NCBI GenBank assembly: GCA_009801085.1
Contig: VNWV01000023.1
Location: 1 to 64,000 of the forward strand
Direction: 5' to 3'
From: Lasiodiplodia sp. COLG20
Lineage: Eukaryota > Ascomycota > Dothideomycetes > Botryosphaeriales > Botryosphaeriaceae
DNA length: 64,000 nucleotides
Every line of letters starts with the position of its first letter. The first letter of the stretch is position 1. Both the position numbers and the translations under genes were made by a program. The notes under the pieces are model-generated. The model was not told where the DNA came from. It ran no database searches and saw only the letters and a list, made by a program, of their open reading frames with translations. Shown here piece after piece: positions 1-10,801 of the stretch.

Positions 1-49
1 CCCCCATCCAGCTCCGAAACAGCCCACAATTAACCGATCCGCAGTTCCA

Positions 50-1549
50 CTACACCGTCTCCGAGCTACTTCCAAGCCATGGCAAATGCGCCACGGCACT
101 CCACTCACTCCCATCTTTCTGGACCCGTAGCGCGCCCTCTCCCTCCAGCCCCCACGCACTGACGGTCTCTTTACTCCACGAAACCGGCAACGCCGCCCCG
201 CTGTCCCACGTGAACTCACAGTTTGCCTCTCCTGCGGCTGCCGACCTGACCTTGAGTATCGCCCACATATCATGGTGAGGGGCGTCAATATCGACCTCCA
301 AGAATTTGAGCTTCGGCATGCGGCGTGCTGCACGGCCCACCGCAGCTATGACCTCATTGATGCTCTCGACGGGTCGGCCAACAAAAACGACGTCCGGCAG
401 CTCGGTTGAAACCTCGAATGTCTCCAAGTTTGGCCATGATGGTAAGGACGGGTCGTAGTCGCTATTCTCCCCATCCGCCTGGGACTGTTGCTCGGGTAGC
501 TGCTCATCAGCGCCAGGCCAGAAGAGTGAGGGCGAAATGCGGATGTTGATGAGCTTGATCGAGCGGAGGTGCGTTGATAGGTTCCTCAGGCCAATGCCTA
601 CGTGGTCGGGCACTAGGAACATGGCGTCTACCGGACCACGAAAGTCGTTCGAGGAGTCATCCCACGAAACATTTACACTCTGGCATGTGCTGGGTATTTG
701 ACTGAAGGTTTTCCCTAGCTCTGGAGGAAGAAGAGTTCGTTAGCATGCTTATCGGAAAGGACGAGGAGGCTAGGTAAATTTTGCAATACCTTGAAAATAT
801 TTGACAGAGGTTTCATTCTTTTCATCGAACAAATGACATAAGCCGATGGTAGCATGCTCGAGTCTTTGCAGGGATGCAGTAATACCCAGTAGGGCTGACG
901 GCCATAATAAGTTGACGTCGTCGTCCACATGGAAGCTGCTGACGGACCGCAGTTGCGGCAGCGGTGCGCCGGCCAATTTGAGGTGCGGTGGATTCTTCCA
1001 ATCTATGGGAGACTGGCCATCTGATGGTGATGGGCTGTCGACGGAGTCACAGTAGAGATGAATTTCCAGAAAGTCATTTGGTCTTATCGCCTCCAAATTG
1101 CTTAGCATCTTCCAAAAGATGAGTATAGACCGCGAGAAGTGCTCATCGTTCTCTCTTCGGCCCATCTCCGAATGCGCATAGGCGGTGGTGAGGTCATATT
1201 TGTAGCTGGCATGGAAGAATATTTGGCGCGGAACCGCACATCGCCGACGAGGATCCCTCATCATCATTCTTCTCAATCGAGCAGTGGTGATCGGACCCTT
1301 GCGGATATCTTTAGGGATATCCGATGAGTGAACGGAGAGGGACTGGAAAGTCATGCTTTCGATGACGACATTCCATGTCCGATTGATAACGGCATATTGC
1401 GCGAGCCCACGGCTTGTAGAGCTGGGCCAACTTCTGTCGTTAAAATGGAGTAGCTTGAGCTCCTTTGCGATCAGGAAGACGAGATCGTGTGGCAGTTTGT
1501 TCATACTGGGTGCGTTTGGGTGTGATATCGATTGTAAGTCGACAGACAT
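50..1549 (-). CDS. F-box-like protein, two exons
   Basis: Exons 1549-790 and 720-50 give 476 residues. The 69-nt intron has donor GTATTG, branch GCTAAC and acceptor CCTCCAG, and joins the two reading frames exactly through a split GAG codon. Residues ~16-60 (LPHDLVFLIAKEL, then YAVINRTWNVVIES) look like an F-box followed by the conserved opening of the fungal F-box-like families; the rest is a leucine-poor body without a second recognisable domain. F-box proteins usually recruit substrates to SCF ubiquitin ligases, but the substrate here is unknown and many fungal members are lineage-specific. The second Met (residue 16) is an alternative start. The gene stands alone, divergent from the flavin oxidase downstream on the plus strand. 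Confidence 0.72.
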
Positions 1550-2349
1550 CAGGGGAAATTAAGTAAACTTAAGCGAACCGAGTCACGTGCTAGATAAGAA
1601 AGCAGATGGCTTTGATTGTTTTGTCCTAACAATTATTCCAACTGTCAATTTCGTAGGCTGACATATCCAGCCTAATCAAAATATCTTCTGTCATTACACA
1701 CCTTTTGACCGGCCGTCGCTATAGCGAGAGGGCATCTTTAGCCAGACCGGCAAACTTTCATCGGAGAAAACGGCAAGGAGTTAGACGACAACACAATATA
1801 CATACCTGGGCCTGAAACACATTTTCCGTTCTGCCGGTGGAGCAAATGCAGCCCCGCAGGGTGAATAGGAACATGATTCGTCTTTGGGTTGCTAGCCGAG
1901 AGATCTCATCAACATGGGTCACCAATGGAGAAATCATGGCCGGGTTGAGTCCGCTCCTCATCCGCCCTCGTTGGTGTGAGACGGTTTGCCCTGCCGCAAG
2001 CGAATCAATTATCTTGCTTTACACTTTTCTAATTAATGCGACAGAATCAATCTGTATTAAAGATTCGACGAGAAGCTCTGTTTGTGAAAGGATCCGCTGC
2101 CGTGGTCACCACATATTCAGTCCAATATGTACGCTCGGCTAAGGTTCACCGCTAGCGGCTACTTTAGGATGCACAAAGCCGTAGAAAGAACCATAGTGGC
2201 TGCATGAAGGATTAGATACCTTGAGAGCCCTGCATATGCATACGAGCAGACGAGCTGGTGGTAGCGGTGTTTCTTATTTAAATCCTGCTGTCGCTACCAT
2301 TTCGGTTCTTTGCACCATTGAGAGCCGGGCCGCCCAATTGAACTCGAAA
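1550..2349. other. Intergenic, divergent promoters
   Basis: About 800 bases separate the divergent F-box-like gene and flavin oxidase. Only short, non-conserved-looking frames are present. I see no RNA gene or repeat here, apart from the TATA-like site listed separately. Confidence 0.6.
2275..2283 (+). promoter_or_regulatory. TATA-like box of the flavin oxidase gene
   Basis: The sequence TATTTAAAT lies 67 nt upstream of the chosen ATG at 2350, a normal distance for a fungal core promoter. This spacing supports starting at 2350 rather than at the in-frame upstream codon at 2221, which would lie ahead of the box. Confidence 0.45.
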
Positions 2350-4365
2350 ATGAAAACACACAAGACTTTGGGAGTCGCTTGGCTCCAGCTAACATTTGTT
2401 GGGATAGCCGCGGCACAGGCTAGTGCCACAGCGCCATTCTTCTCTTTCGAAAAAAGAGTGGTATCCAACACCACTTTAGCGTCGACTGGACCTCAGTACC
2501 ACAGCTACTTCACATTTGCAAACTCGACTTCTAGCGTTCAGCCACCCCTTAATGGCAGTTGCAAGGCCTTTCCGGGCGATGCTGCATGGCCGTCCTCAGA
2601 TGTTTGGGGCGCTCTGGATCATGTGCTGGAGCAGTCTCTAATCAAGACGGCCCCGCTTGCGCACGACTGCTACAATACAGCTTGGGGAGGATACAACGCC
2701 GATCGGTGCGAATACATTGCATCAAACTGGAATATTTCCTATCTCCAGTAAGTAGCCATCGTCAACAACGCCTCTTTCTGTAGATGCTAATGCCATCAAG
2801 CGCGGACGATCCAACCTCTATCGCTTGGCCATTCTGGCAAGGCCGCACTTGTCTCCCAACAGGCTATAACGTGACGGATACCTGCACACTTGGCGGCTAT
2901 CCATCTTACGTCGTGAATGCTTCGGCTGTATCGGACATTCAACTTGCCATCAACTTTGCACGCAATTCCAATATTCGCCTTGTCGTCAAGAATACCGGCC
3001 ATGACTTCGGCGGGAGATCGACTGGTGCCGGCGCTCTCAGTATTTGGACGCACAATTTGAAAGAGCTGAAGCTGATTGACAAGTATACCACACCGTCATA
3101 CAGCGGCAAAGCAATTCAAATTGGAGCGGGCGTCCAAGTCGAAGAGCTGTACGAATTCGCGGAAGCGAACGGCATCACAGCCATGGGAGGCGAATGCCAC
3201 GTAAGATACTCGTTCTCACCTCTTTCCAGAACAACCAGCAATTTTGCAAGCTAACAATCACCTACAGACAGTCGGCGTAGCCGGCGGCTACATCCTCGGC
3301 GGCGGCCACTCGCCACTCTCCAGCATCTACGGCATGGCCGCCGACCACGTCCTCTCGCTCAACGTCGTGCTGCCCTCCGGCCGCTTCGTCACCGCGTCCG
3401 AAACCAGCAACGCCTCCCTCTTCTGGGCGCTCCGCGGCGGCGGCGGCTCGACCTTCGGCGTCGTGACCTCCGTCGTCGTCAAAGCCTTCCCGGCCATGCC
3501 CATCACCATCTCGCACTTCTCCTTCTCAACGGGGCCCAACGTAACATCCGACCTCTTCTGGCAGGGCGTGCGCGCCTACTTCTCCTACTTCCTCGACCAC
3601 CCGGACGCCGGCATCTACGCCTACTGGTGGGTGCTCCCGCTCGGCAACTCCTCCTTCCTCTTCCAGCTCCGCCCCTTCTTCGCGCCGAACCACACCATCG
3701 CCTCGACGAACGCACTCCTCGCCCCCTGGCTCGCCGACCTCGCCGCCCTCGGCATCCCGCACGCGCCGCCCAACACGACTTACCACCCGTCTTTCCTCGG
3801 CGCGTGGCGCGCCGGCTTCGACTTCGAGGGCGTCGGCACCGTCGCCGGCCGCAGCGGGTCGCGCCTGTTCCCGCGGTCCTCCTTCGCGACTGCTTCCGCG
3901 CGCGACGCCACCTTCAGCGCCCTCCGCGAGACGACCGAAGCCGGCGCCGTGCTGCTGGCGTTCAACATGAAGAACGCAGCGCCACCGAACACGCTCGGTT
4001 CGGCCGTCAACCCGCACTGGCGCTCCAGCTACCTGCACGCGTGCGTCGCGACGGGGTGGCCGGCGGACGCGTCGGTCGAGGAGGTAAGGGACGCGTTTCC
4101 GTACCTGACGGACGGGGTGCTGGCGCGGTGGCGCACGGCGAACCCGACGGGCGGCGCGTACGCGAACGAGGCGGATGTGGCGGAGCCGGGGTGGCAGGAG
4201 GCGTTTTGGGGAGGGGGCTACGAGAGGTTGGCCGAGTTGAAGAGGGAGGAGGTCGATCCGTGGGATGTGTTTTGGGCGCCGACGGCCGTGGGGAGCGAGC
4301 GGTGGGAGGTGAGGACGGAGGATGGGTTGGTGACGCAGGATGGGAGGTTGTGTCGGAGGGATTAG
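2350..4365 (+). CDS. Secreted FAD-linked oxidoreductase (BBE/VAO family, bicovalent flavin type)
   Basis: Exons 2350-2747, 2801-3200 and 3268-4365 encode 631 residues. The start at 2350 gives a signal peptide ([23 protein letters not shown]). Residues ~115-330 form the FAD_binding_4 (PCMH) fold: LHADDPTS..WPFWQG, then KNTGHDFGG with His200, and GGECHTVG with Cys265. His and Cys at these two places are the 8alpha-His/6-S-Cys anchors of bicovalent flavoenzymes such as glucooligosaccharide oxidases. The C-terminus holds the BBE-like module (about 580-620). Such enzymes oxidise carbohydrates, alkaloids or secondary-metabolite intermediates with O2; the substrate cannot be told here. For intron 1 a nearer acceptor would leave only 36 nt; the 53-nt choice restores the family motif. 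Exon 3 is unusually GC-rich. The gene is convergent with the pectate lyase. Confidence 0.88.
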
Positions 4366-4644
4366 GGCGTGGTGACTGCTGCGGATAAGTGCGGAAATTC
4401 GTTGCTTTGATGCTGGTTTCTAACAAGGCTCTTCATTTCAATATGGTAAGGGTCTTCGTTATTGTTGAAAGTTCACTTGCACGATTCATGGAAATGTGTT
4501 GCGGTTGGCACAACTTTATTGAGATATTTACAAGCATCCAGCGTTATAGATACAGTGAAGGATGAAATGGTAAAGAGAGAAGCACGGGGCGCATACCAGC
4601 TAATTTCTTAACCGGAAAAGCCGCGTATTATGCCGATCAGACAT

Positions 4645-5503
4645 CTAGCAAGCAGGGACGTCGGTGTACTTGCAGGCGTCGCTGGGGCCCTCGCTGACCA
4701 TGCTGGGCTCATCGCCAGTGTTGTTGCCCTCGTACTCAGCGCAGATCTGTTGCAGGAGAAGTCAGCAGGCGTCAAAAGCGGTCAGATAAGGGGTGGAGCT
4801 TACAGTGTCGACCGAGGTGGCGCAGGTGTCGGAGATGGTGGCGGTGTCGCCGAGGTTGGAGTTGATGCCAGCGAGCTGGCTGCCGGAGGAGGCCTTGACG
4901 TTCTGGATGACGACGTGGCGCTCGCCCTGCTCGTCGCAGTTGCCGCAGGAGCGGTATAGCTTGCCGAAGTCGGAGACCTGGAAGCCGTCGATGGTGACGG
5001 TGCCGACACCGTTGTGCTGGACGACCTTGTCCTTGGCGCCCTGGGCACCACCGCCGCTGACCTTAGCGTCACCGTTGCCCTTGATGGAGAGAGCGTCTAT
5101 AGAAAAATATTACAGTTAGTGTGTGAGGAGCGGACTGAGGAGTGCAGGAGACTTTACCCTCGCAGACGGCCTCCCACCAGACGTTCTCGACGGTGCAGGC
5201 ACCCAGGCAGTAGACACCCTCGATCTGGTCGGCACCGATGATGGCGTTGCTGAGGGTGGCGCCGTCCTCGAGAACGAAAACGGCGTCAGCCTCACCACCC
5301 TCGCCTGAAGAGCAAGAGACACCACGGCCGTAGGTCTTGAGGCCACCGTCGAAGGCACCGGTAATGTACTGAGGCTCGCTGAGCGTCTCAGTGCCGGCGG
5401 AGGCGGGGATAGGGAGAGCGCTCTGGCGGCGAGAGAAGCCCAGGGAGCGGGCGTTGACGAGGGCCAGGCTGGCGGCGAGAGAGATGGTAGTAGAGTACTT
5501 CAT
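4645..5503 (-). CDS. Secreted pectate lyase, PL3 family
   Basis: Exons 5503-5158, 5096-4804 and 4746-4645 give 246 residues, the normal PL3 length. A signal peptide ([20 protein letters not shown]) is followed by a short pro-like stretch ending RR. Diagnostic PL3 stretches are visible: [30 protein letters not shown] (formed across intron 1), [20 protein letters not shown] and a Cys-rich C-terminal tail. These enzymes cleave polygalacturonate by Ca2+-dependent beta-elimination outside the cell and build a right-handed parallel beta-helix. Intron 1 (61 nt) carries ACTAAC and intron 2 (57 nt) CTGAC branch sites. The gene points to growth on plant cell wall. The flavin oxidase converges on its 3' end, 279 bases away. 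Confidence 0.92.
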
Positions 5504-8088
5504 TTTGAAGGAGTTGGAGTTTTTGAAATGAGTGAGTTTTCAAAGAGTGAACTGGTGTTTGTTGCTGGATGCTGTAGACTGTCGAGCTGAGGAAGACCGG
5601 CTTGCTGGAAAAAAATGTGGAGGTAGCCCGCTGCCTGCTTTTATACATGTTGGTGTGTTAAACATCCATCTCCTTTAGGCGCTTCCATGCGAGTCCTGGC
5701 CAGCCGTAGCCGCTTTGGCCAATCTGTTTGAAGGGTCAAAGAGGCCAATCGGGCCTGGAGAGTGACCATGATGTCCTGTTTGAGGATGACTTGGCGGGTG
5801 GGGACATGCACCCAAGAGATTCAGATAGATATTCGGTAGCTACGCGAGGGAGTTCCATGTTGGGCACCCGAGTGGCAGTGTACTGACTATCCACCGGCAC
5901 TTGTTCGCTCCATTGTATTGCGTCCCTTTTCATCCCCAAAGCTCTTGATTTGAATATTATGTGCCCCCTGTGTCGTCACTTCACTACTGCCGAGCGACAC
6001 ACTCTCGCATCACCCATACTTTTCTTTAATTCTGTAGCAAAGAAGAAGCAAACGCAGCTGTAAACGCCGGCAATTATTCGGGCGCGGACTGTCGTTTGGC
6101 ACATCGTGAGATACCGAAGGCTCTGGGCGGTATGCCTTGCGCTGCTCTCAGGAGATTGTCGTTCTGTTTCTCCGCCACTTACCAACTGAGTCGCGGAGGC
6201 GCGAAGCAAATCCAGGCAATTGTTGAGACGATCGCGGTGCGCAACTGTTAGTGGCCGCGCATGGCGAGACGAGCCAAGGTCTCGTCCCGCCCGGTTGCAC
6301 ACTTGGCGGCGGGCCTGTATGTAGTAGCGCCAGGACAATCGCATCTGTGAATCAATGATTCAGCAAGAAAGGTGAGGGATTTGATTTTCCACCCCATGGT
6401 TCATCGGAAGAAACGCGGTTTGAAAGGATGCTGCTGAATTACGGTTGGAAAATGTCCATGGTGTTGGACGTCAGACTTGGCAGCAGGCGCATTTTGTAGT
6501 TGGGAACGGTCATGAAACGCGATCTCTGTGAAACTGTGCTACTGTAGCTGCATTGCGCAAGCAACACCCTGTTTGGAAAGTTCGAAGCGCGTGGAATCAG
6601 TTCCGCCGGCGCTGAGTCGTGGGGTAAAAGAAAATCCATCTATAACAGTACGCCTAATAGCTATCCAGGCGGCCGCGCATTCGTTTCGCCCATGGTCCGC
6701 GCTCCCCGGGGCGGACGCCTTTCGAACTCCGCCACTTTTCTTGGAATGGATCGTCGCGCTGTATTCTGATCAGCGTTAACTGACTCGCTTTTCCCGCTCC
6801 GCTGTTGTTCGCCCGCGCTCCCGCTGCATCTCTGAAACTCACCTACACCATCCAGCGCAGCCTACAGGAGCTAGCGCCACTGCATACGAGCGCTGGGTAC
6901 ATTTTCTGGTAAGTTCTCTGCATCTCAAGGACAAGACGCGGCAAAATACACACTTCTTCCCCGACGGTTTCCTAGCCATCCCGCCAATAACCGGCCGAGA
7001 CAGGGCCCCAGCGCTGCTTCTTCTGACGTGTACATAGTATAGCTGGTAAATGTAGGTGGCGAGATGTTTCATCGATGCTTGGAACCCAAGAGTCTGGGCA
7101 AAATACTGTACATACAACTTCGTAATAGAAGCCTACGTCATACAGCCTCTTCAATACCTGTAGTGACGATCTTAAATCAGCCTCAAGAAATTTGGATGTC
7201 GCTTTTGGAACGTACGCATTCGCCCCACGCCGTTCATGTGGCACGTTTAGATCCGGGGACATCCGGCGACGATGTGTGCGCAGAGTCCAGGCACTGTGTG
7301 GAGTGTCAGCAATCCAGTCAGCATCATGTGGTGGAGATGGTGGAGTCCAATTTAGATCTGCCATCACATTTTGTCGGCCTTAAACACATCTACCACATGT
7401 CCCCAGACTATCCTCTGATTGCTTTCTTGACGCTGGCACATCCATGCCCCATTACTCGTGAACTTTGCAGTCTTTAGCGAAAAAAGAAATACAGCAGAGC
7501 TCAGAAACAATCGATACTGCTTTCTTCCTTATACATAGTTTAGATAAGCTTAGCCTACTTGTAGACTAAAGCTACTGTTCCTCGGCGAACAGTTGGCCCA
7601 GCCACCCCCCGTCTACTTAGTGAAAGTATATGTACAAGTCATGTAGGCGAAGCTGCACGCCACGGGCGCCTCCGAGAAAGCTTCAACGCCGCCCGTCGAT
7701 CAACGTTGGGCACCTGACTCGCTGCAAGATCGCCGCAGAACAACACGCAGAATACGATTCGAAACACCAAGATATCACCGCCTTAAAATTGGCAAGGCCG
7801 CCGGTCACGAGCAGAGCTCGGGGATAACCGTATCTCGGATTTCTGTATTCGGTCCCGAATGCGGGGCTCGGGAACATGGAGTATTCCGGTTGTGATGATG
7901 AGGCCTGAATCGTATTTGTGCTTGCGACCCAGCAACTGGCGTACCTGGCAACAAAGGGCTTTGGGCTGGCGTGGGCTACGGACAAATTTTGTAGATTTGT
8001 GGCTTGGATGGAGCCTCGATGAAGACTGCACTGAACAGGTATCATAAGAAATTTCTACGTCGATAGAAGACCAGATATCACTTTAGAC
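5504..8088. other. Long gene-poor stretch
   Basis: About 2.6 kb with no frame I can defend. Candidate frames of 60-137 codons occur on both strands but none has a domain, convincing codon bias or splice partners. Apart from the pectate lyase TATA box the stretch shows no tandem repeat, RNA gene or RIP-type bias. Confidence 0.55.
5638..5645 (-). promoter_or_regulatory. TATA box of the pectate lyase gene
   Basis: Read on the minus strand this is TATAAAAG, 135 nt upstream of the pectate lyase ATG at 5503. It is a perfect match to the core TATA consensus and no competing box lies closer. Confidence 0.5.
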
Positions 8089-9303
8089 CTATTGGCTTTT
8101 GCCCTCTCTAAATTGATGTGCAATCCAATGTTCCTCGCTGTTTTTCATTGCTGTCCCATTCCCCATCCCCCTCTCAAGGCGGCGTAGTAAATCTTCATCA
8201 GAGGGAGCAATCCATAGAATATCTTGCTCCGGCATTGAGAATTTGAGGTCTTTTGTGGACAGTAGTTTGCCAACCCCTTCATCCGAGCCCTCGTTGCATA
8301 TTGACCATACGCGGAAGAGTGTCAAAGCGAGGCGCTTAACCTCCTCAACACCCACCCAGATAAAGATGAAGTTGCTACTGCGACCATTGAACTGTGCAAG
8401 CATGTCGGGATAGAAAAACATGCCGCGCTGAAGACAGCTTTTGATGAGAGCCACCAGGATCCGGTATTTATCCTCGGAAAGAGAGATATTTCTTCCTGCT
8501 TTCAGATCAAGCCTGCAGGTGCTTCCGCGAGTACGTTGTTCGTCGGAGCTCAACAGCAAAGCGAAAATGATGTTCAGAAGAATGCCTTGGTAGGTTCCCA
8601 CTGGCCAAGGTTCAATGTTCCCACCTGATTGCTCCCCAGATGCTGGGTAGACCCAAACTTCCTGCTGCTGTATGATAGATGTGATCAACTTCTCGTGAAG
8701 TTTAATTGCGGCGTCCTTGGCTGACGCATCCTGCATGGTCCATAGCCCGATCATGATAACGGACTGCAGGAGTAGAGCAGGCTCTTGATCCGGGTTGAAC
8801 GTTGCCTTGTGCAGAAACGGCCATATGGGATGGAAATGAGCAAAGTATGCGTCGATGTGTTGCTGCACCTTGTCGCCGTTGCCGGAAGGAGAGGGGTCCT
8901 CGATGGGTAACGTTGAAGCGGACGTACCAAAACCGCATTCGGCGTTCCGCGCCACACATGTCGAACAGGGGAAATTGCCATCGCAGCGCATCTTGCGTAT
9001 GCGACAACGATTGCAGGCTTTTGGTACTCGAGTGCTCGGTAGATCTTCAGCTTTATGGCGCCGTTTCATGTGCCGGCGCAGTGTGTCTCTGTCCACGCTT
9101 GTTCAGTCATCTCTGACCCGACGAGGGTCCACAATGAGGCATACTCACGTGCGAGAGCAGGTGGTGCTACAATAAGGACAATCGAGTGTTTGAGCACGGA
9201 AGTGATTCAGTTGGTGACGGGTCAGGTGCTCTTTCCGCTGGTACCCGCGGCCACATCCGGGAAAACTACAGACAAAATTGGCGATGCGTTGATCCGTGGG
9301 CAT
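8089..9303 (-). CDS. Composite C2H2 + Zn(II)2Cys6 transcription factor
   Basis: Exons 9303-9149 and 9088-8089 give 384 residues. Two C2H2 fingers come first: CSFPGCGRGYQRKEHLTRH, then CPYC..HMKRRH, whose exact C-X2-C-X12-H-X4-H spacing appears only with the 60-nt intron ending GGACAG. They are followed at once by a complete zinc cluster (ACNRCRIRKMRCDG, C-X2-C-X6-C-X5-C-X2-C-X6-C) and a short fungal-specific middle region (AYFAHFHPIWPFLHKATF). The architecture is that of the C2H2/C6 hybrid regulators of Pezizomycotina. The protein is short for the class, so the C-terminal regulatory region may be trimmed. Start chosen at 9303 because the upstream extension would read through a 13-bp minisatellite. 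It is divergent from the alpha/beta hydrolase gene. Confidence 0.82.
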
Positions 9304-9350
9304 TGTTATTTTCGGTAAGTTGGATGACTTTGCAAGGGGTGGTACGTAGC

Positions 9351-9470
9351 GGGATGCTGTGGTGGGATGGCCGTGATGGGGAGGTTTTGATGGGATGACC
9401 ACGATGGGATGCCATGGCGGGATGCCGTGGCGGGATGCCGTAGTGGGATGCCACCGTGGGATACCGCTTC
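9351..9470. repeat. 13-bp minisatellite in the regulator 5' leader
   Basis: GGGATG cores recur at 9351, 9364, 9392, 9406, 9419, 9432, 9445 and 9458 (the last as GGGATA). Spacing is 13 bp for most steps; the typical unit is GGGATGCCGTGGC. The array begins 48 nt upstream of the chosen ATG of the minus-strand regulator. As 13 is not a multiple of 3, copy-number change would alter any upstream reading frame. Confidence 0.8.
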
Positions 9471-9797
9471 AGAATACCTATTCAAGCCAAGTGCTTGAGC
9501 ACTTGGGCGGTTCAGGGGATTGTAAGACTGCCTGCACAGCCAACCATGGACCGGATTTGCCACTCTGCTACAATTAATCGGACCGCTAACAGAAAACTAA
9601 ACGAGCCAATTGCACGCGTCTTTCAACCTTGCACAGTGCTCAATTAGGCCTTAAAATATTGCTCAAGCTCGATGACAACTGCTGCTACTTCGGCCAATGT
9701 TTCTCAGCAGAGGTAGTTACATCATCAATCATCGCTGTGCAATAATCTTGTGTCGGATAAGTAAGCAAGTTCCGTAGAAAATAGGTTTTCAACTGCA

Positions 9798-9805
9798 TAT
9801 TTAAA
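9798..9805 (+). promoter_or_regulatory. TATA-like box of the alpha/beta hydrolase gene
   Basis: TATTTAAA lies 87 nt upstream of the ATG at 9885 and is followed by a pyrimidine-rich leader (CTCACTCTACTTCTCAAC), as usual for fungal core promoters. Confidence 0.45.
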
Positions 9806-9884
9806 CAGAAGATTCTTTTACCACTCTGTTGCATTCTTCTCCGAACCGCTTCGAAACAAAAACCAACTCACTCTACTTCTCAAC

Positions 9885-10658
9885 ATGCCCTTCATTTCAG
9901 CTTTCGGCGGAAACCAGATATATTACGAGACATATGGCAATGGCAAGCCAGTCGTTATCTTCGTCTCTGGTTTCATGGGTATTGCCGACATCTGGAGACC
10001 TCTAGCCACCAAGCTCAGCACTGAATATTTTTGTATCGCCCACGACAACAGAGGATTCGGCCGCTCCTCAAAACCAAAAGATCGCATCGCTTATAGCGTT
10101 GAAAATCACGCCCACGACATTACCTTGCTCCTCAACGTCCTTGACATCGACCAACCCGTCATTTTGGTTACCCACTCGATGGGCGGCAACATCGCGTCGG
10201 CCTTTGCACTTGCAAATCCAGAACGAGTTGCGGGCATCGTCTACACCGGTACATACTACGATGGGAAACAGATGCGCGAGAAAGGAGTCACCTACAAAGC
10301 GCTTACCGAGAACGGACACAACCCCACGGACATCATCGAATTCTACACCAACTTCGGCCTGACCGAGGACATTGCATTGGAGGCAGCAAAATGGTCCCCT
10401 TGCGCGCGAGAACACAACGCTTGGAGCTTGGTCGATTTCGAAATGGGGGATAGGTATGCCGAAATCGCAATCCCCACGATGATTGTACAGGGCAATAAGG
10501 ATGTCGTCAATCCTCCAGACTTTGTTCGTCCAATGGCTGAAGAGTTGCCCAACTGCAGGCTCAAGTTTCTGGATGGTGTCAACCACTTCCCTCCAACAGA
10601 GGCGCCGGAGAAACTAGACGGGTTGATACGCGAGTTCGTGGAAGCGCTACGCATTTAA
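9885..10658 (+). CDS. Alpha/beta hydrolase
   Basis: A single exon of 257 residues with the complete alpha/beta hydrolase fold and no signal peptide, so probably cytosolic. Visible elements: HDNRGFGRSS after strand beta4, nucleophile elbow THSMGGN (Ser98), acid in QGNKDVVNP (Asp206) and the catalytic His in GVNHFPP (His234). The type resembles small esterases, haloperoxidase-like and ring-cleavage hydrolases; the substrate cannot be named. It is divergent from the composite C2H2/Zn2Cys6 regulator, which is a natural candidate to control it (inference). Its 3' end is 143 bases from the convergent calpain gene. Confidence 0.88.
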   Translation: MPFISAFGGNQIYYETYGNGKPVVIFVSGFMGIADIWRPLATKLSTEYFCIAHDNRGFGRSSKPKDRIAYSVENHAHDITLLLNVLDIDQPVILVTHSMGGNIASAFALANPERVAGIVYTGTYYDGKQMREKGVTYKALTENGHNPTDIIEFYTNFGLTEDIALEAAKWSPCAREHNAWSLVDFEMGDRYAEIAIPTMIVQGNKDVVNPPDFVRPMAEELPNCRLKFLDGVNHFPPTEAPEKLDGLIREFVEALRI

Positions 10659-10801
10659 GACAGCATCGTCGTGTACAATCAAGGACGTATAATATTTCGC
10701 AAAATAGAGATACCGCATGCTTATTGACCATTTCCCATCATATTTCAGAAAATTTCCCTCCGAATGAGTGTCTGATTGGCTACAATAAGGGTCAGTGCGG
10801 C

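Larger units (their letters stand above)
9304..9884. other. Divergent promoter region between regulator and hydrolase
   Basis: About 580 bases shared by two divergent genes. It contains the 13-bp minisatellite next to the regulator and a TATA-like box next to the hydrolase; no further frame is supported. Confidence 0.55.

Noticed and set aside
2748..2783. 36-nt intron for the first flavin oxidase
   Set aside because: Too short for fungal splicing and it gives a wrong frame; the 53-nt intron restores the HADDPTS motif.
3526..4388. Long frames in other phases of the flavin oxidase third exon
   Set aside because: Arg/Gly/Pro-rich shadows of a very GC-rich exon; the oxidase frame keeps family motifs.
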